Assembly: GCA_014549065.1 (NCBI GenBank)
Contig: JACDOX010000393.1
Span: forward strand, 205,542-269,541
Reading direction: 5' to 3'
Source: Cardinalis cardinalis
Taxonomy: Eukaryota; Chordata; Aves; Passeriformes; Cardinalidae
Length of the DNA: 64,000 bases
Of the stretch, positions 1-13,200 are shown in pieces; position 1 is the first letter of the stretch; every line of letters starts with the position of its first letter. The notes beneath the pieces are model-generated. The model was not told the DNA's origin, did not search any database, and worked only from the letters and a program-made list of their open reading frames with translations. Position numbers and translations under genes: made by a program.

Positions 1-1158
1 ATTAAACTATACTAAATTTAAAAAAACCAAAACAAACAAACAAAAAACCAACAAAACCAAAACAAACAAACAAACAAAAAACCAAACAAAAAACCAAACA
101 AAAAACCAAACAAAAAACCAAAAACATCTGATCCTTTTCAGCAAGAACTGGAAAGCTCTGGGGTTTTCAGAGAAGAACCTCCCAACAGTGGCTCTTGGCA
201 AAAATCAGGCAGAATCCACCACATGCCATATATTATGAATACTTCTAAAATGCACTGAAGAGTAACTTAACTTCATTTTTTCTCAAAAGCAGTGCATACT
301 ATATACATGGTAAAGGAAGGACTAAACTTTTATAGTCTGTTGAAAGAGTGGCCAATATAACCACTGAACTCTTTAATTCTGTGTAAACTGATTTACTATG
401 AAGGATCCCACCCAGCAACAAAACAAAACAACCAGAACATCAAACACAGAGAGAGAGAGGGAAGAGTCAGGCTTTCGGAACAATGAAATTTGCTAGACAG
501 AGACTAGCTAGACAGAGACATGTTGGGCAGCATGAGCATAAATTTATCTTCTCTTCTGCCTGGCTACAGCATCTAAATTGCACTCTGTTGTCTCTGCACA
601 AGACACCATAGCATATCCCTAACAAGGTTTTACTTCATCATAAGTGGGTAAGGGAGATGGCACCTAAGAATGGCCTTCTGACGTATTGTCAGAATGCAAG
701 AAGGCCAATAAAGTGGATAAAGAGACACAAAAGAACAGTTAGTAACTCTTCATTCTCACAAAGTCTGCTTCTNCACAAAGAAAGTGCAACCTCCCAGTTT
801 CCCACGAGCCTCTCCATAATTTGCATGCTCAAACCCTTTCCAGGGTTTTCATTTTTCCTCTGCATTAGTATGATCCCTATAAACTAACACTCAACTTTTG
901 AGACTCTGCTTGCTTCAAGAAGATATAGTTGACAACTAAAACAAAAGACAGTAAAAAATACCTCCTGACTAAAATAATTTTACCTTTCTGCATAGATACA
1001 GACAAACTTTGGGAGAAGCTATCTTCAAACCACAACTGAGAAAAGGATATAGAGCTATGACAAGGTTACCTATTAAGGGACCCTTAAGTATTGTTTATTT
1101 CTGCAGGTCCTGAGAAAGGGACTTTCAGATTGGGATCATAAACAATGGCATCACATAC
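1..1158 (-). other. ITGA9: ITGA9 intron 11 (5' part only)
   Basis: AT-rich intron sequence after the exon 11 donor. No exon, RNA gene or recognised transposon is seen apart from the A/C-rich simple repeat at 20-125. Confidence 0.85.
20..125. repeat. A-rich AAAAACCAAAC-type simple repeat
   Basis: Runs of A broken by CC and C. The 11-mer aaaaaccaaac recurs about four times at 76-122, after looser aaacaaac repeats. Read on the minus strand it gives an artefactual Phe/Val/Trp-rich open frame. Confidence 0.85.
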
Positions 1159-1253
1159 CATAGAGTACTGAGGTATAATACCATTGGCATCCCCGTGGTA
1201 AATGTACACTGCTCCTACGTAGTTATCTTCCTTAGGCGCTCCAATGGCAACAT
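1159..1253 (-). CDS. ITGA9: ITGA9 exon 11, last one in the window
   Basis: 95 bp, residues 375-406. Acceptor TTTTACAG, donor GTATGT. It completes the calcium-loop Asp and reads VAIGAPKEDNYVGAVYIYHG then PQYSM, the GAP half of blade 6. The next exon should carry blade 7 with the third calcium loop. I find no such sequence between 1 and 1158, so the following intron runs off the window. Confidence 0.95.
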
Positions 1254-4200
1254 CTGTAAAACAGTGCAGATTTCAAAATCCATTCCATTAATCCAACTTT
1301 TCCCTAATTTTAGGATACAGCTATCCATAGGAAAACAGCTCCCCAAGAAAAGGTGATCATCAGCTTATATGAACCTCAGTAGAAGAACTTATTTGATTTA
1401 TTTAAGAGCTCATGTTAAGATAAACTTTAAAAATACACAAATGCACAAGAATTTGTACACATATGTATGTTTCACATAATCAGATGTTGTGCCTAATTAG
1501 ACACATGTTCTTTTACAAAAATGTATTTATCAACCAGCAACCATACTCAAAAAAGTGAATTTAGAGCCCTTTCATAACCAAATCTTCAACCCATGAGAAA
1601 ATCAGCTTTGTGAACCAAGACAAGACTAGCAAAATATTTACTGTAGCAGTACATTAAGATTGGTTGAAAATCCAAGGCTACACAAAGAGGCTGGGGATAT
1701 TAAACGGATAGGCAAGAATTAAAAACAACTGCTGAGAGTGACTTTTCAAATTACAATTGATCCATCTTAACTGCAAACTGCTACAGGGAGCATGATCCCA
1801 CCTCCCGTTCTCCTCTCCTATGTGGATCTAGTGACTATGCTATCTGCTAAAATCAAGCTTTTCACAATTGCTTCATACCCATGAACTCATCCAACTTCCT
1901 CTCCAGTCTCAACATCACCACGACTGACTATAAATATTAGCAAGTACACACAAGCACATGTCCAGATGCAGAGGAAAAGCATGTTCATGATTTGTGAGGG
2001 CAACCTGCAATGAGGCTGGGTTAGGCTTAATGGGATACTGTGTCCTGAGTGGCCTGGAAGAAATAAATCCAAGCATACACTAAATTGGCCTTTGTTTAGA
2101 TGTCCTTAATCTGCACTTCCAGAAACTAGGACAGAAAAGGAACACCGACGTTTTGTTCTCACCTACTGCTCTCACAGCATGGGGTCTCACACTGAGCATC
2201 CTGAGGGTGGAGAAGGGGAAGAACAAAGCAAAAGAGAGAAATTAATAGACTAGGTGTTATCAGGATTGAGAAGCTACCTCTGAATTATACTTCCTGATAA
2301 GAAATGAGACTATGTAAACAAAACCAGAAAGACTTGGAAACATTGGGAAATGGCCAAGAAGAAAGAAGTCAGACATAGGTTTCTGTTTTGTTCAGGGTGA
2401 GGGTATCTACAGTCTTTTATAAGCCATATGGGAAATAAGAAAATACAACAGCAAGGAAAGCAAAGCAATGTTAATATGACCTGCACAGACACAAACTAAA
2501 CCAACAGCAAGGACAGTCAGCTACAAAACGCTTTAGCACACAAATCTTACACAAGCAGATTTATCTTTGTGTTGAANCCAGGTGCTAGTCAGGTCTGGAT
2601 AAGCAATTCATGCCATGCAAGACTGACAGTGTCACCAGTGTTGCTCACACTTATGGAGAAATGGCCACAGAGGAAATTGCACTGACCTGGAAAGCCATCG
2701 TCATCAATATCGCCAAGGGCAGCCATGCTCTCCCCAAAGTGTGCATTATAGGCACTGTCACCGTCCAGGGTGAGCTGCTCTTCCAGCACTCCCTAGCAAG
2801 CAAGAAATAAAAAAAAGTCAGGGAAATGGTGAAAGCCCTGTATGAGGCAAGCCTTCCCCATGGAAGCTGCCCATGTGATGTGGGAAGGACTTGGGGCAAA
2901 GATGCAGCCTGTCTCTTGCTCTCTTTGCAGTGAAATTACCTGGGCTCTAGAAATCAAATTCACTTGTGTTTTAACCCTTCTGGATTTTAGTTTTAAAGGG
3001 TAAAGGGAAGACAAAGGAATGCATGACTTAACCAAAATACTAAATTAACTAAACAGTAACCCCAGAGGTGTAACTAAATGCAGTTACAGGGACTGGTGAA
3101 TCATGAAAGTTTACAGATGTCTAAAATGTAACAGCCCAGAGTTTGCTCTTCTCACAGATTACATCCAACAACCAAAATTCCCACTCCGAGTTTATTCAGC
3201 TAAAGTCTAGCAAGCTAAGGAGTATTTTTTCCTAAGAAAAGAACATTTAATAATTGGATTTGAAAACATTTTAAGTACAGGACAGAAGGATTAAAGCAAA
3301 GTCCTCCAAAAGCCTTCTTAAATTAAGAATAAGGAAATATATTTAATGAAATAAAGAGACTGAGAAAAGTTGAAAATTAGGTAGCTTTGTACTACTATGC
3401 TGTGAGAAGCCTTATATGGCGCTGGTATTTCCTGCTCACCCANCTTCTGGTCAGATATGTAAGATTTATTTTCTTACTGTCTTCTCTTCAGGGGAAATGA
3501 ACATTTCCACAAGAAAAAAAAATTAGTTACACAGTCTAAGTCTGTACCCACCTCAGGGTTGTTTTGGTTTTGCTTCTTTTGTGAATGAGAATAAGCTACT
3601 CTCTGGAACATGTACTAAAATCTTTTACTCAGCTATAAGGAGTTGCTGACTTTGAGAAAATCCCCCATAATGAAACTGAAACACAACAGATAGAAGACAG
3701 GCAGGCCTGTATGTGTGACTCAATTCTTTGCAGTTGTCACAGGAAAGGGCAAAATACAAGTGTTTTAAATGTAGCATCATTATGCATGCTTGTTTTATAA
3801 TACAGTTTTCTCTGATCCTCTGCAACAATCTTTTAAGCAATGGTGCTAGCAGAATGAAACTGATGCCATTATGATTTTGCCTTTTTTTATATACCTTTTA
3901 TGTATTCTCAGTGCTCTTAGCATGCACTATTGTAATTCCTTACATCTGATAACTCAGCATAGTCCTAGCATTCTGTTAGGCCAGAAGACCAAACATCCTA
4001 GAGACCTCACAGCTGGAGGCCAGAAAACACTATGCTATGTTGAGAAACCAAGGTCCTCTTTAAAATACATCCTGTAAATTAAGATTAGGCCCATCCAGGG
4101 GGGGATTCTTCAAGTTGGGGAGATATCATGCTATTCATTCAAGCCTCTCATTGGGGCATCTTTGTTAGATATGGTAGATATGGTAATTTGTAAAGTCTAT

Positions 4201-7200
4201 AAAATTGTACATGATCTATCAGGTGTGTGCATTTTGGCATATTCCACCCTGGCAAAGTGGGGCACCATAAGGATCCTTATTAAATACCAAGGTAAAAACC
4301 CTTTATCCCTTAACTGTGTCTGGCTCTTAATTTTTGGGACCAAGGAAAAGGCATCAAAACAAAGTTTAAAATGTCCACTGCTAAAATAAAGCCCACAGTC
4401 CTGCAAGCCATTGCTTGTGCAAGTAATTCTAACACTCCTGGTGCAGGAGTATAAGAAACTCATACTAGCTTCTTGACTATTTTATAGAAGATAAACATTA
4501 ACTCATGTGTACTGTCATTGTGAGCAGGAAATGTTGACTATCTGTTTGGCATTCTGGACCCTATCAGTAGAACCCAACAGCAACACTGCAACATAAAAGG
4601 TGGAATCTCCTGTGGATAAAGCTGAAAAAGTAGAACTCAATTAAAGGAGCAGTAATAAAAAAAAAATGGTAAAAACACTTCTCAAGTCTCCTGAATGCTA
4701 GGACCTCTGGTGAATTTGAAGTCTAGCATAAATAAACTCAAAGTTCACTAAATATAAACCTATTTAATTTTAGTCCACAACAACTCTTCCTTTAAGACAG
4801 CAGCTTTAGGACCTAAATATTAAATATTTCATAGTATGTAAACAACCACTATTTTCCTATAAATAAAACTTAAGAATGGCCTTGGTTAGCCAATGCAACA
4901 AAGTTCAGACTTTTCTGAGACTGTTGTTAGGTCATGTGAAATCCAACAACAACAGCTGATAAGAACCTCCCCTAAAACCTCTATATGGGGCACAATGTGA
5001 AAGTAACATGAATTCAACCTCTGCTTTCTCTTCTCTTCCTCAATCCTCAGATATTTGTGTTCCAATTTGTGTTTCAGGTTTTAGTGACCACTCAAAACAC
5101 AAAGGAAACTCAGTCAAAGCTGCTGACTCTTACTTGGTTTTGGCATCAAATCCACATTTTGGCCACAAATGCCAGCAAGTTTCAACATACAATCAGAGAC
5201 TTTCTCTGATCTCCTTGAAAGATTTACAGGTCTGTGATGAATTTGGGCTGGCATCTGGCAAACTACGATACCAGATGAGTCTTCCAGAGACTTCATGGTT
5301 TGCTAGAGACATCCAGAGCCCCATTTATTTGAAACATCAAGTTTCACCATGCAGTGCTGGAAGGACATAAGCACTACCTTGCCAGCGACCCACATCCTCA
5401 TCCCTTACCAAATCACCTCCTGTACATACTCACATTTCCTCTGTTGATATAGACTGTGACTTGACCCTCATCTCTGATCTCAGAAAACAAAGGTGCTCCA
5501 ACCAGCAGGTCTGACAAACCATCAGAATTCAGGTCAACTGCACATAAGGAGGAGCCAAAGTAAGAGCCCATCTGTAACCAAGTTGAGTCACAACAAAGCA
5601 TTCAGTATCTGCCCACACACAGCAGGAAATCATATAGGCGTGGTCTTTGTTTGACTTGGTTATTCCTTTAATTTCACATGATGACTTGCTGCTTTATCAC
5701 TCCCAAGAGAAAGCTTTAGGAGTAATTCTGGCAGAAATTAAAACACTTTCCTACAACAGTGCATCAAGCCTGGATGTTTTACCAACAGAACAGAAGTTAT
5801 ACATTGGGACATACTTAAGTGAGACAATTAAAGAGCTTTCTTAGACTAGCTTTTGCTTGTCAAATGCTTAAAACTACGAAGGGGTAAAATGAGTTTCCCA
5901 AACCAGACCTAGACAGTGATTATTCATGCCCAGTGCCAAAGTTCCTTGAAGTTGGGNACCACAGATGATCTGGGGATACCTTAAAGAAATAACGAAAGAA
6001 AAAAAGAACAGGCAAGAGGTCATGAAAACAGGTATCTAAGATTACCTCTTGATTACAGACTATCCTTCCCTATTCTATTTGTATTTATTTCTATAAAACA
6101 CTGTCAAAAGGCGTACTGGTTGTGGGTCACAATCATTGCCTTTCCTCTCATGTACAGGCAGGTAAGTTGAAACAGAAACAAAGACTTTCAATAAAAGCTT
6201 TTCAGTTGATACAGAACAAATGTAAACCACTTTCAATTTCCACTTATTGTTTGATAAACTTAATTGCTTAAAATAAAGAAATACATTAATTTCACTTCAT
6301 GATTTTTTAATATGGGTGAACATTGACGAGTATCTCCCAGTCAGAACCCACACTACAAATTTCAAAACACATTTAAACACAATAAGGAAACCAAAAGCAA
6401 GAATGATGTTTCACCCTTATTTAATTCACTTCTGCTAAGGTAACATGAGGCATACTCTTCAAAACCAACTACAAACTATAGCCTCAAAAGCTGCTTCAGC
6501 AGGAAACTGGGGAAGATGCCACTTCATTATTTGAAATTGAGTGCTGTTTTCTACAAAGTAGGAAAATCTGAGGTTAAAGGAATAATTATGTATGTTCTTG
6601 AATGCTTTTGAATTCCTCATAGCAGATGCTTGACCTCCATGCCTTTAAGTTAACATTCATGAACCTGAACTATTAGACACGCTAGAAGATGGGCAGCAGC
6701 AACTCTATTCTATGCAGTCTGTAAGATTTAAAAGTTACTAAATATATAATGCAATGGTGATTGAAGAATAGCATTTCAGTTTGTTAATGCAGATTTTTGT
6801 GCTTCTGTGGGTTTAAAGTCAGACCTCAAATATTATTTCATTCCAGTTACTTTGTAGCTTAAGTTCCCTTGTGGACTTTTTATTTATTTTTTTAATCCAA
6901 AAAGGTTTTAAAAGAAATTTCTCATGGGTAGATTTCTCATGGGTAAAGAACAAAAGTTATGAAAAGCATTTCATTATGTATCCAGGCAGTTTTCAGGAAA
7001 AAGCTATTATTTACTTAACTGTAACATAGTATGTCTGCAGTGTGGGTGAGTTCACAGCATTCACAGTTCAGGTAAGAAACTGAAGTTTGCAAGCTTAACA
7101 TTTGTAACAAGGTACTGATTTTTCTTTTTTTGTCTGCATTTGATTTCCTAGTTCAGTCTCCATTAATAAAAAAAGAAGGAAGAAACTGGCCTGCTGTTCA

Positions 7201-10200
7201 TATCTGCCTACCAAGAATGTCAGTGCAATGAACTTTCACATGGCTAGGGAGGATGTAGCATTTTATGAGAGCTCATTGCTGTGAGCTCTCCTAGCAGGGC
7301 TCATTGCTGAGCATGTCTGGTTTTGCTTCTACCACAAAACAAAAGAAAAAACAACAACCAAACAAAAAAGGTGATTTAGCACAGCCTTCTTTTTAAAATA
7401 AAATTCTCATTTGGATTTTAGAGAATTTATAGAAGAAGATGCTGATGAAAAAGAGCCCTAGAAGTACTTGAATGATGTAAATACTTGATTAGTTAAGTTA
7501 CATATAAGAGCAAAGCAATTAAATTGAAAAGGAAAAAGTTTTGGCTAAGACCTGGAAACTTCCTGATGGCTCTGTTTATTAGGTTCATGAATAGTCAGAT
7601 GCACATCCTTAGAAACATTTAAAACTCAACAAGGAAAGAAACTACCAGGAAGCAATCAAACACAGGAGATGCCCTGGATGAACTGGGAGGTCTTTTCCTT
7701 TCAAGATGTCTGTAATTCTGCTAGTGCAGAGAAAGTAAAATTTTGGAGAAGCCCTAAAATATGAGTCACTCCACGCACCTAAACATGCTTGTGGTAAATT
7801 TCATTAAATTTATTTCATTAAATTCAGTAAATCAACATCCCCTATTCCAGACCAGTTTTTAAATACTGCAACTGCGTCTCACTGGGAAAAAAATAACAAG
7901 TTATAGTAACACTCTAACCTGAGGATACAAGTAAACACTTTAGCTCTTCCTGAGGGTAGCCGGTCTTCCCAGGGCCAAAAGCCTCCAGAAACCTTTTTTT
8001 TTTGTATTTCTTATCCTTCCAGAAGAACACAGGAGACCCCAGATAAGCGGTATCATTTAATCACTAAGTTATTCCTAAATAAAGCATTTTTTGTTGTTAC
8101 CTATAGCTAGACATAATGTCCATTTTGTTTATCCTGCAATACAGCTCCAGTAAGCCCCCAAATGAAGAACACAATCTGTCCCCCATTCAAACACACCACC
8201 ACAGTGGAGAAGCTAGATCCCACTAGCATTCACTAAATTTCCCACATCTCAGAGGTACTGCTACAGTCACATAAAACTAAAGAGAACCACTACTACAATT
8301 TCCAGCAAGACCTTCTACTTCAGTCACACAGACATTGAGCAGACATTGCAGCATCATAACTGCTACTGAAGAAATGGCATATAGCTGATCTGTAAAATAG
8401 GTTTAGTTCTTCTGGGAGGGCTTGCTGGACAACTTATGAAGGAGTGGAATGAAATCATGCTCTGGGATGACTCTGCCATTATTTCCGACCCCTTCTACCC
8501 CCCTCCTAGTAGAAAACACACATACATAAATGCTCACCTTTTTTCCTGAAGCCTGAAAAATCTTTATTAGAGAGCCTGATTGTCTGTCTGTTCTGAAAAT
8601 ATAAACCTGAAAGGAGAAAAAAGAAAGTTTACCAATACTAACTATGAAGCACTTGTGCTTTCTAAATAATATCTAAATCATGATCATGACTATTGCCAGG
8701 ATCCAACTTCATGATCACTTTACTGGTCAGTCTTCTTTTAAAAGATGACACAGAGTTCTCCACTGTCCTGAAAAATCACAGGCTTGCCATAAGAAACACT
8801 GGAATATTATCTTGTTGCCTACTTTTTTTGATTCGCTTATGTATATGCACATGTGTGCACATAAAAGCACCTAACCAGGCAACTTTACAACTCTCAAATA
8901 AGTGGCATCTGGAGACTGTCTGGAAATAAGTAGGACAAAAGACTGAGAACACATAACCCTGGCTCCCCTTCCCCCCCTTCCCTTATCTAGTGTTCTCTTA
9001 TCTAGAAAATGTCCCTGCACATACTGCATTGCAAACTTCATGATGCTTTAGCAACAGTGAGAGTAGAAATCCCAATCAGACCACCCACAAAAATTTCCAC
9101 TGTTTCTGTCTGAAGCAATTTTTAAATCAGAAAACTATTCAAATACAGCCTATTCATTGCTCATTTCCACAGGAGAAACTGTTTAATCTTGAATCCTCAG
9201 GGATAAAAGTATTGATGATTCAAGTTCAAGAACACATCTTGTACCAAAATTTCAGAAGTACATGGCTTGTAGAAAGGGATTTCCTTCAACAGAAAGACTG
9301 GTTCAGTCAGTCTTTGAGACTCCTGTGGCATTTGACAGCCTCCCTCCTAGCAGGTGCTCACACAGTTTGCAGGACAGAGGATCTCTTACTTCAAGGCCAT
9401 GTGGAAGAGCCAAGCATTGGAATGTGGTGAGTTATTAACAGATGGTGAGACAGAGTTCAAAGCTGTTTTCAGTCAAGAACACAGCACAGGTTTACTGAGG
9501 ACAACTGCTCTATATACACAGGACTCTCTGGCTTATGCAGTGGCATGTTTAGCACCAACAGCATGTTGCCAGGTGTCTCAACTCCAAACCCAATCTTAAA
9601 TAATGACAATCTTTGTGACCTTAGAGAAATGACCCAGTCTCATTAAGAATCTTGGCTTTAACTTAAGTGAAAAGGTGTGACAATGCTAATCACTTTCTAT
9701 CAGAGAAGTTGAAAAGATCAGCTTATTAGAGTATTGGAAAGCACAACAGGACTGCTCATTGTAATGTTCTGTATTCAGCACTTCTTACCGACACTTTGCC
9801 ATGTATTCTGCTACCCGCATCCCATGCCAAGGGAGAATAATGTAAGCTTTAGAGACTAGAGCAGTAGTCTTTAAACTACAGAGCCAGCTTCTTTCTTGTG
9901 GTTCTGCTGCTAGCAGGTGTGTTTCCACACCCTCCTCCTTGTAGAGAAATTAAAATTTGTTCCACAGAAAAAGCAGCTTGGAAGGAAGGTGCACTGTAGC
10001 AGCCATAACAGAACACCTGGGATAAGGAAACTATGTCTTTCTCATGCAGATGTCTTCTCAGTAACAACTGTGATGCTACTATTTCCTGTACACCCTAGTC
10101 ATGCCAGATGAGGTGTAAGTACCAAGTTCATCCTCTACTTTTATCCCATTTCCTCCCCTTGCACTGCTCTCCCAGGACATGGTCACTACCAAAAATAATC

Positions 10201-13200
10201 TGCCTGAACAGGATAGTGTTCCTGGTAGTGAAGACTTCTCATAGCATGATTCAGCTACAACTCATGTCACTAAAGAGCATGAGAGCCAAAGGTAGGAAGA
10301 TGGAAGGGGGCTGCAGGATATCTCTGCTCAAGCAAGTGCTGACAGGAATGCTCCAAAAGGATTGTATTTTGAAGAAAGAGAGACAAAAGCAGATCCTTTA
10401 CATTCCTTGTCTCCCTCTCCCCACTCCCACTTTTCCCACCTTTCATTTAGAAGAGTATAGGAGGTCACAGTGCTCACCCTCAACCAGCTTCTCCAACAGC
10501 ACGTGGATATTCAGCACAGGAGAACCAGGCTTGCCTAACTCACTAGCCATTTCCATCTAGCCATTCACTTGTTTACATCTTTGAGACATTGAACCCATAT
10601 ATGGCCATAGGAAGATCTTTTTTGTTTCCTTCCTTCTTAAGAGACTATCATCAAGATTTCTAAGTATAGCTGGCAAAAACCCAGACTCTAATGCACTAAA
10701 CATCAAAGTATTATGAAGCTTAAAATGGCATCAAATCACCTAATCTCATTCTACTAGAAATGTTATCTTGAAGTAAATACTGAAATAGTCAAATGTATGA
10801 ATAAAAGAAGCAGAAGACAAATTCTCTTTTACAAGTATTTTCATTTCTAGGAAAGTTTTAAGTAATACCTAAACCTAAACAAAAGCAGTGTGAAAGAGAT
10901 CTTGTCTGTGACTCATTAAAATGAGTATTGTAAGGACTGGGTGGGAAAGAGAGGCAAGAAGGGCAAAGGATGCGATGCATCAGGAAGGATTGGTTGAGAA
11001 AATCTGACGCTTCACCAAACTACCTCATCTCTCCCCTTCTCAGTGCTCAAAACTACCCTGCAGACAAAGAATTCTTGTCTTCTCATACATGTTAGAACTG
11101 AATCAGTATTACATTTCATGCAGTGTTGCATCCAACCCACATTACTGTTTGATAAAGAGCCACACCTTTCCGATGCCTCCGTCCTGGGGAGCTCCTCCTA
11201 CAATGTCAGTCGTAGTCAGCTGAGAGAAATGACCTGCTGTCACCGCATATCCTGAGTAGTAAATGAAATAAATAAATAACTGTGACAGGAAAACAGATCA
11301 ACTAGACAGATCAGGCTTATAAGGCTGCCCTGCTCCAGGGCTGTACTTAAGAGTTGAACAACCCTTCTGCTCAGGATGGACCAATATTCTGTTCAAAAGT
11401 TCATGGGGAAGGGAAATGAGAGTGCACCCTCCAGTACCCTTCCAAAAGCTGAGACAAGAAAGCCATGTGTGTGGAGATGACCAAGGGACACAAGGAGATC
11501 ATATTGGGAGTAGTTTGCCAACTACAAGTCAAGAGAGGGAAGCAGTAAAACAGGAAAAGGCATACACAAAAAGAGAAAAGCAATCATATGACCACAGAGA
11601 AAGTATCATGTCAAAGAGCAACAGTCCCACTTGGATCAGACAGGTGAGTCCTCCTCTGGCTAAAATCACTGCCCAGGAAGGCTTGGAAAATCATGTTCCT
11701 TTTTCGTTGGGGGAAACAGAAAAGGACATTAGGCAAAGAGAGGTCAATAGCTTAAAAAGATTTTTTCTAGGCAAGAAGAAAAATGGGACCATATATCAAA
11801 GAAAAAAAAGTGTATTTGAAAGAAAAGGATCAAAGATTCAGCTTTATTTAATATATTAATATAATACATATTAAATAAAAATGAGTAGAGTAGCTTTCCT
11901 TCTAAGGCTCTTTTGTATTTGCCTTGCTCTTTTGCTACAAATTATGAGGCTCTCATCAACATAGTAAACCCTATAGTTCAAGCCTATCAGTGGCAAAACN
12001 TATTTATGTCTGCAAACAGGTAAACGTTAACTCTTCATTTAGCTATCACCAAGCAGTATCTACAAAATTATGGTTTCTTAAATATTAAAGGTTAAGGGGA
12101 CAATGAGAGGTCAGTGCAAGACTTTAGTCAAACAGTATCAACCTGCTGAAATGCCTTCTAGGTCTCAACAGTCTTAGGCACTTCAGATTAAGCGGAAGCC
12201 TTTAAATTAAGCATTTCAGGGACATTAGCTGGTTTTAGTGCAAGTAAAACCAATTGAGTTAAAGATGTACCTATATCCAAACCATTCACAACTTCCTTCA
12301 GTTGCCAATTACACATTTAGATTGTGTTATTTTTCATTGAAATAAATGCATCTGCAATACAAATTCTGTAGTTAGTTGTTGCACTCATTTTAAAGGCACA
12401 TGTAAGCAGACACGCAGTTCAACTAGTAACAAATAATTTGNCTGTTACAGGGCAAAGGCAAGAATGTTAAGAAGCCACCACAATCCAATGTGCTGTTAAA
12501 ATGCCTTTTCTAAATTAGTCAAAAAAATCACAACAAAGTGTGGGGGGAGGGTGCTAAAACAAGGTGAGAAAAACTGAGTATTTTGAATGTTTCTTTGCTT
12601 CCAGATAAGTATCATTTTAATTCAAATATTCTTCTTTTCACACTTTTTATAAAAATACATCACCATAGAAACAAACACTACCAACTTTACAGTATCAAAG
12701 CCTTGAAACACATTGTTGGACAATTTCATATTCACAGCGAGCACTAGAGAGCTGCTTACCAAGATATGTGTACCTCCTGGCTATCACAGCATCATCATTC
12801 AGCTTGTAGTATGTGTTGTCAGTGAGATTCAGTACTTTGACAGTTCCTGTCCAATAATAAGAACCTGGTGCCCCCATGATAACCAGCTCCTACAACAGGG
12901 AAAACGGAGGTGTGTGGGGAAAAGGGTAGGAGGAAAAAATAACAATCAAAACTTTACACATTAATGGAGAAGGGACAGGATATTTACTTAAAACACAAAT
13001 AGTAAATCTATCTGTTACAACCTCCATTCTGTGTGCATTTGGACAGTATCCTTCCTTCTTCCCAAACCTGGAGGTCACTGCATATACCCTAGTGACAGAC
13101 TGCCTTTTTATAGTCCACTTCTGCTCGGCGCTTCTGCTGCAACAGAAGACTTTCCTCAACCTTACTAACCACCAAGCTTATTCCTTACTAACCATCAAGT

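Noticed and set aside
7..201. Minus-strand frame rich in Phe, Val and Trp that looks like a membrane protein
   Set aside because: It is the translation of the A/C-rich simple repeat at 20-125.
10108..10560. 150-codon plus-strand frame in ITGA9 intron 7
   Set aside because: No recognisable domain, no splice or promoter context, and it lies antisense inside an intron.
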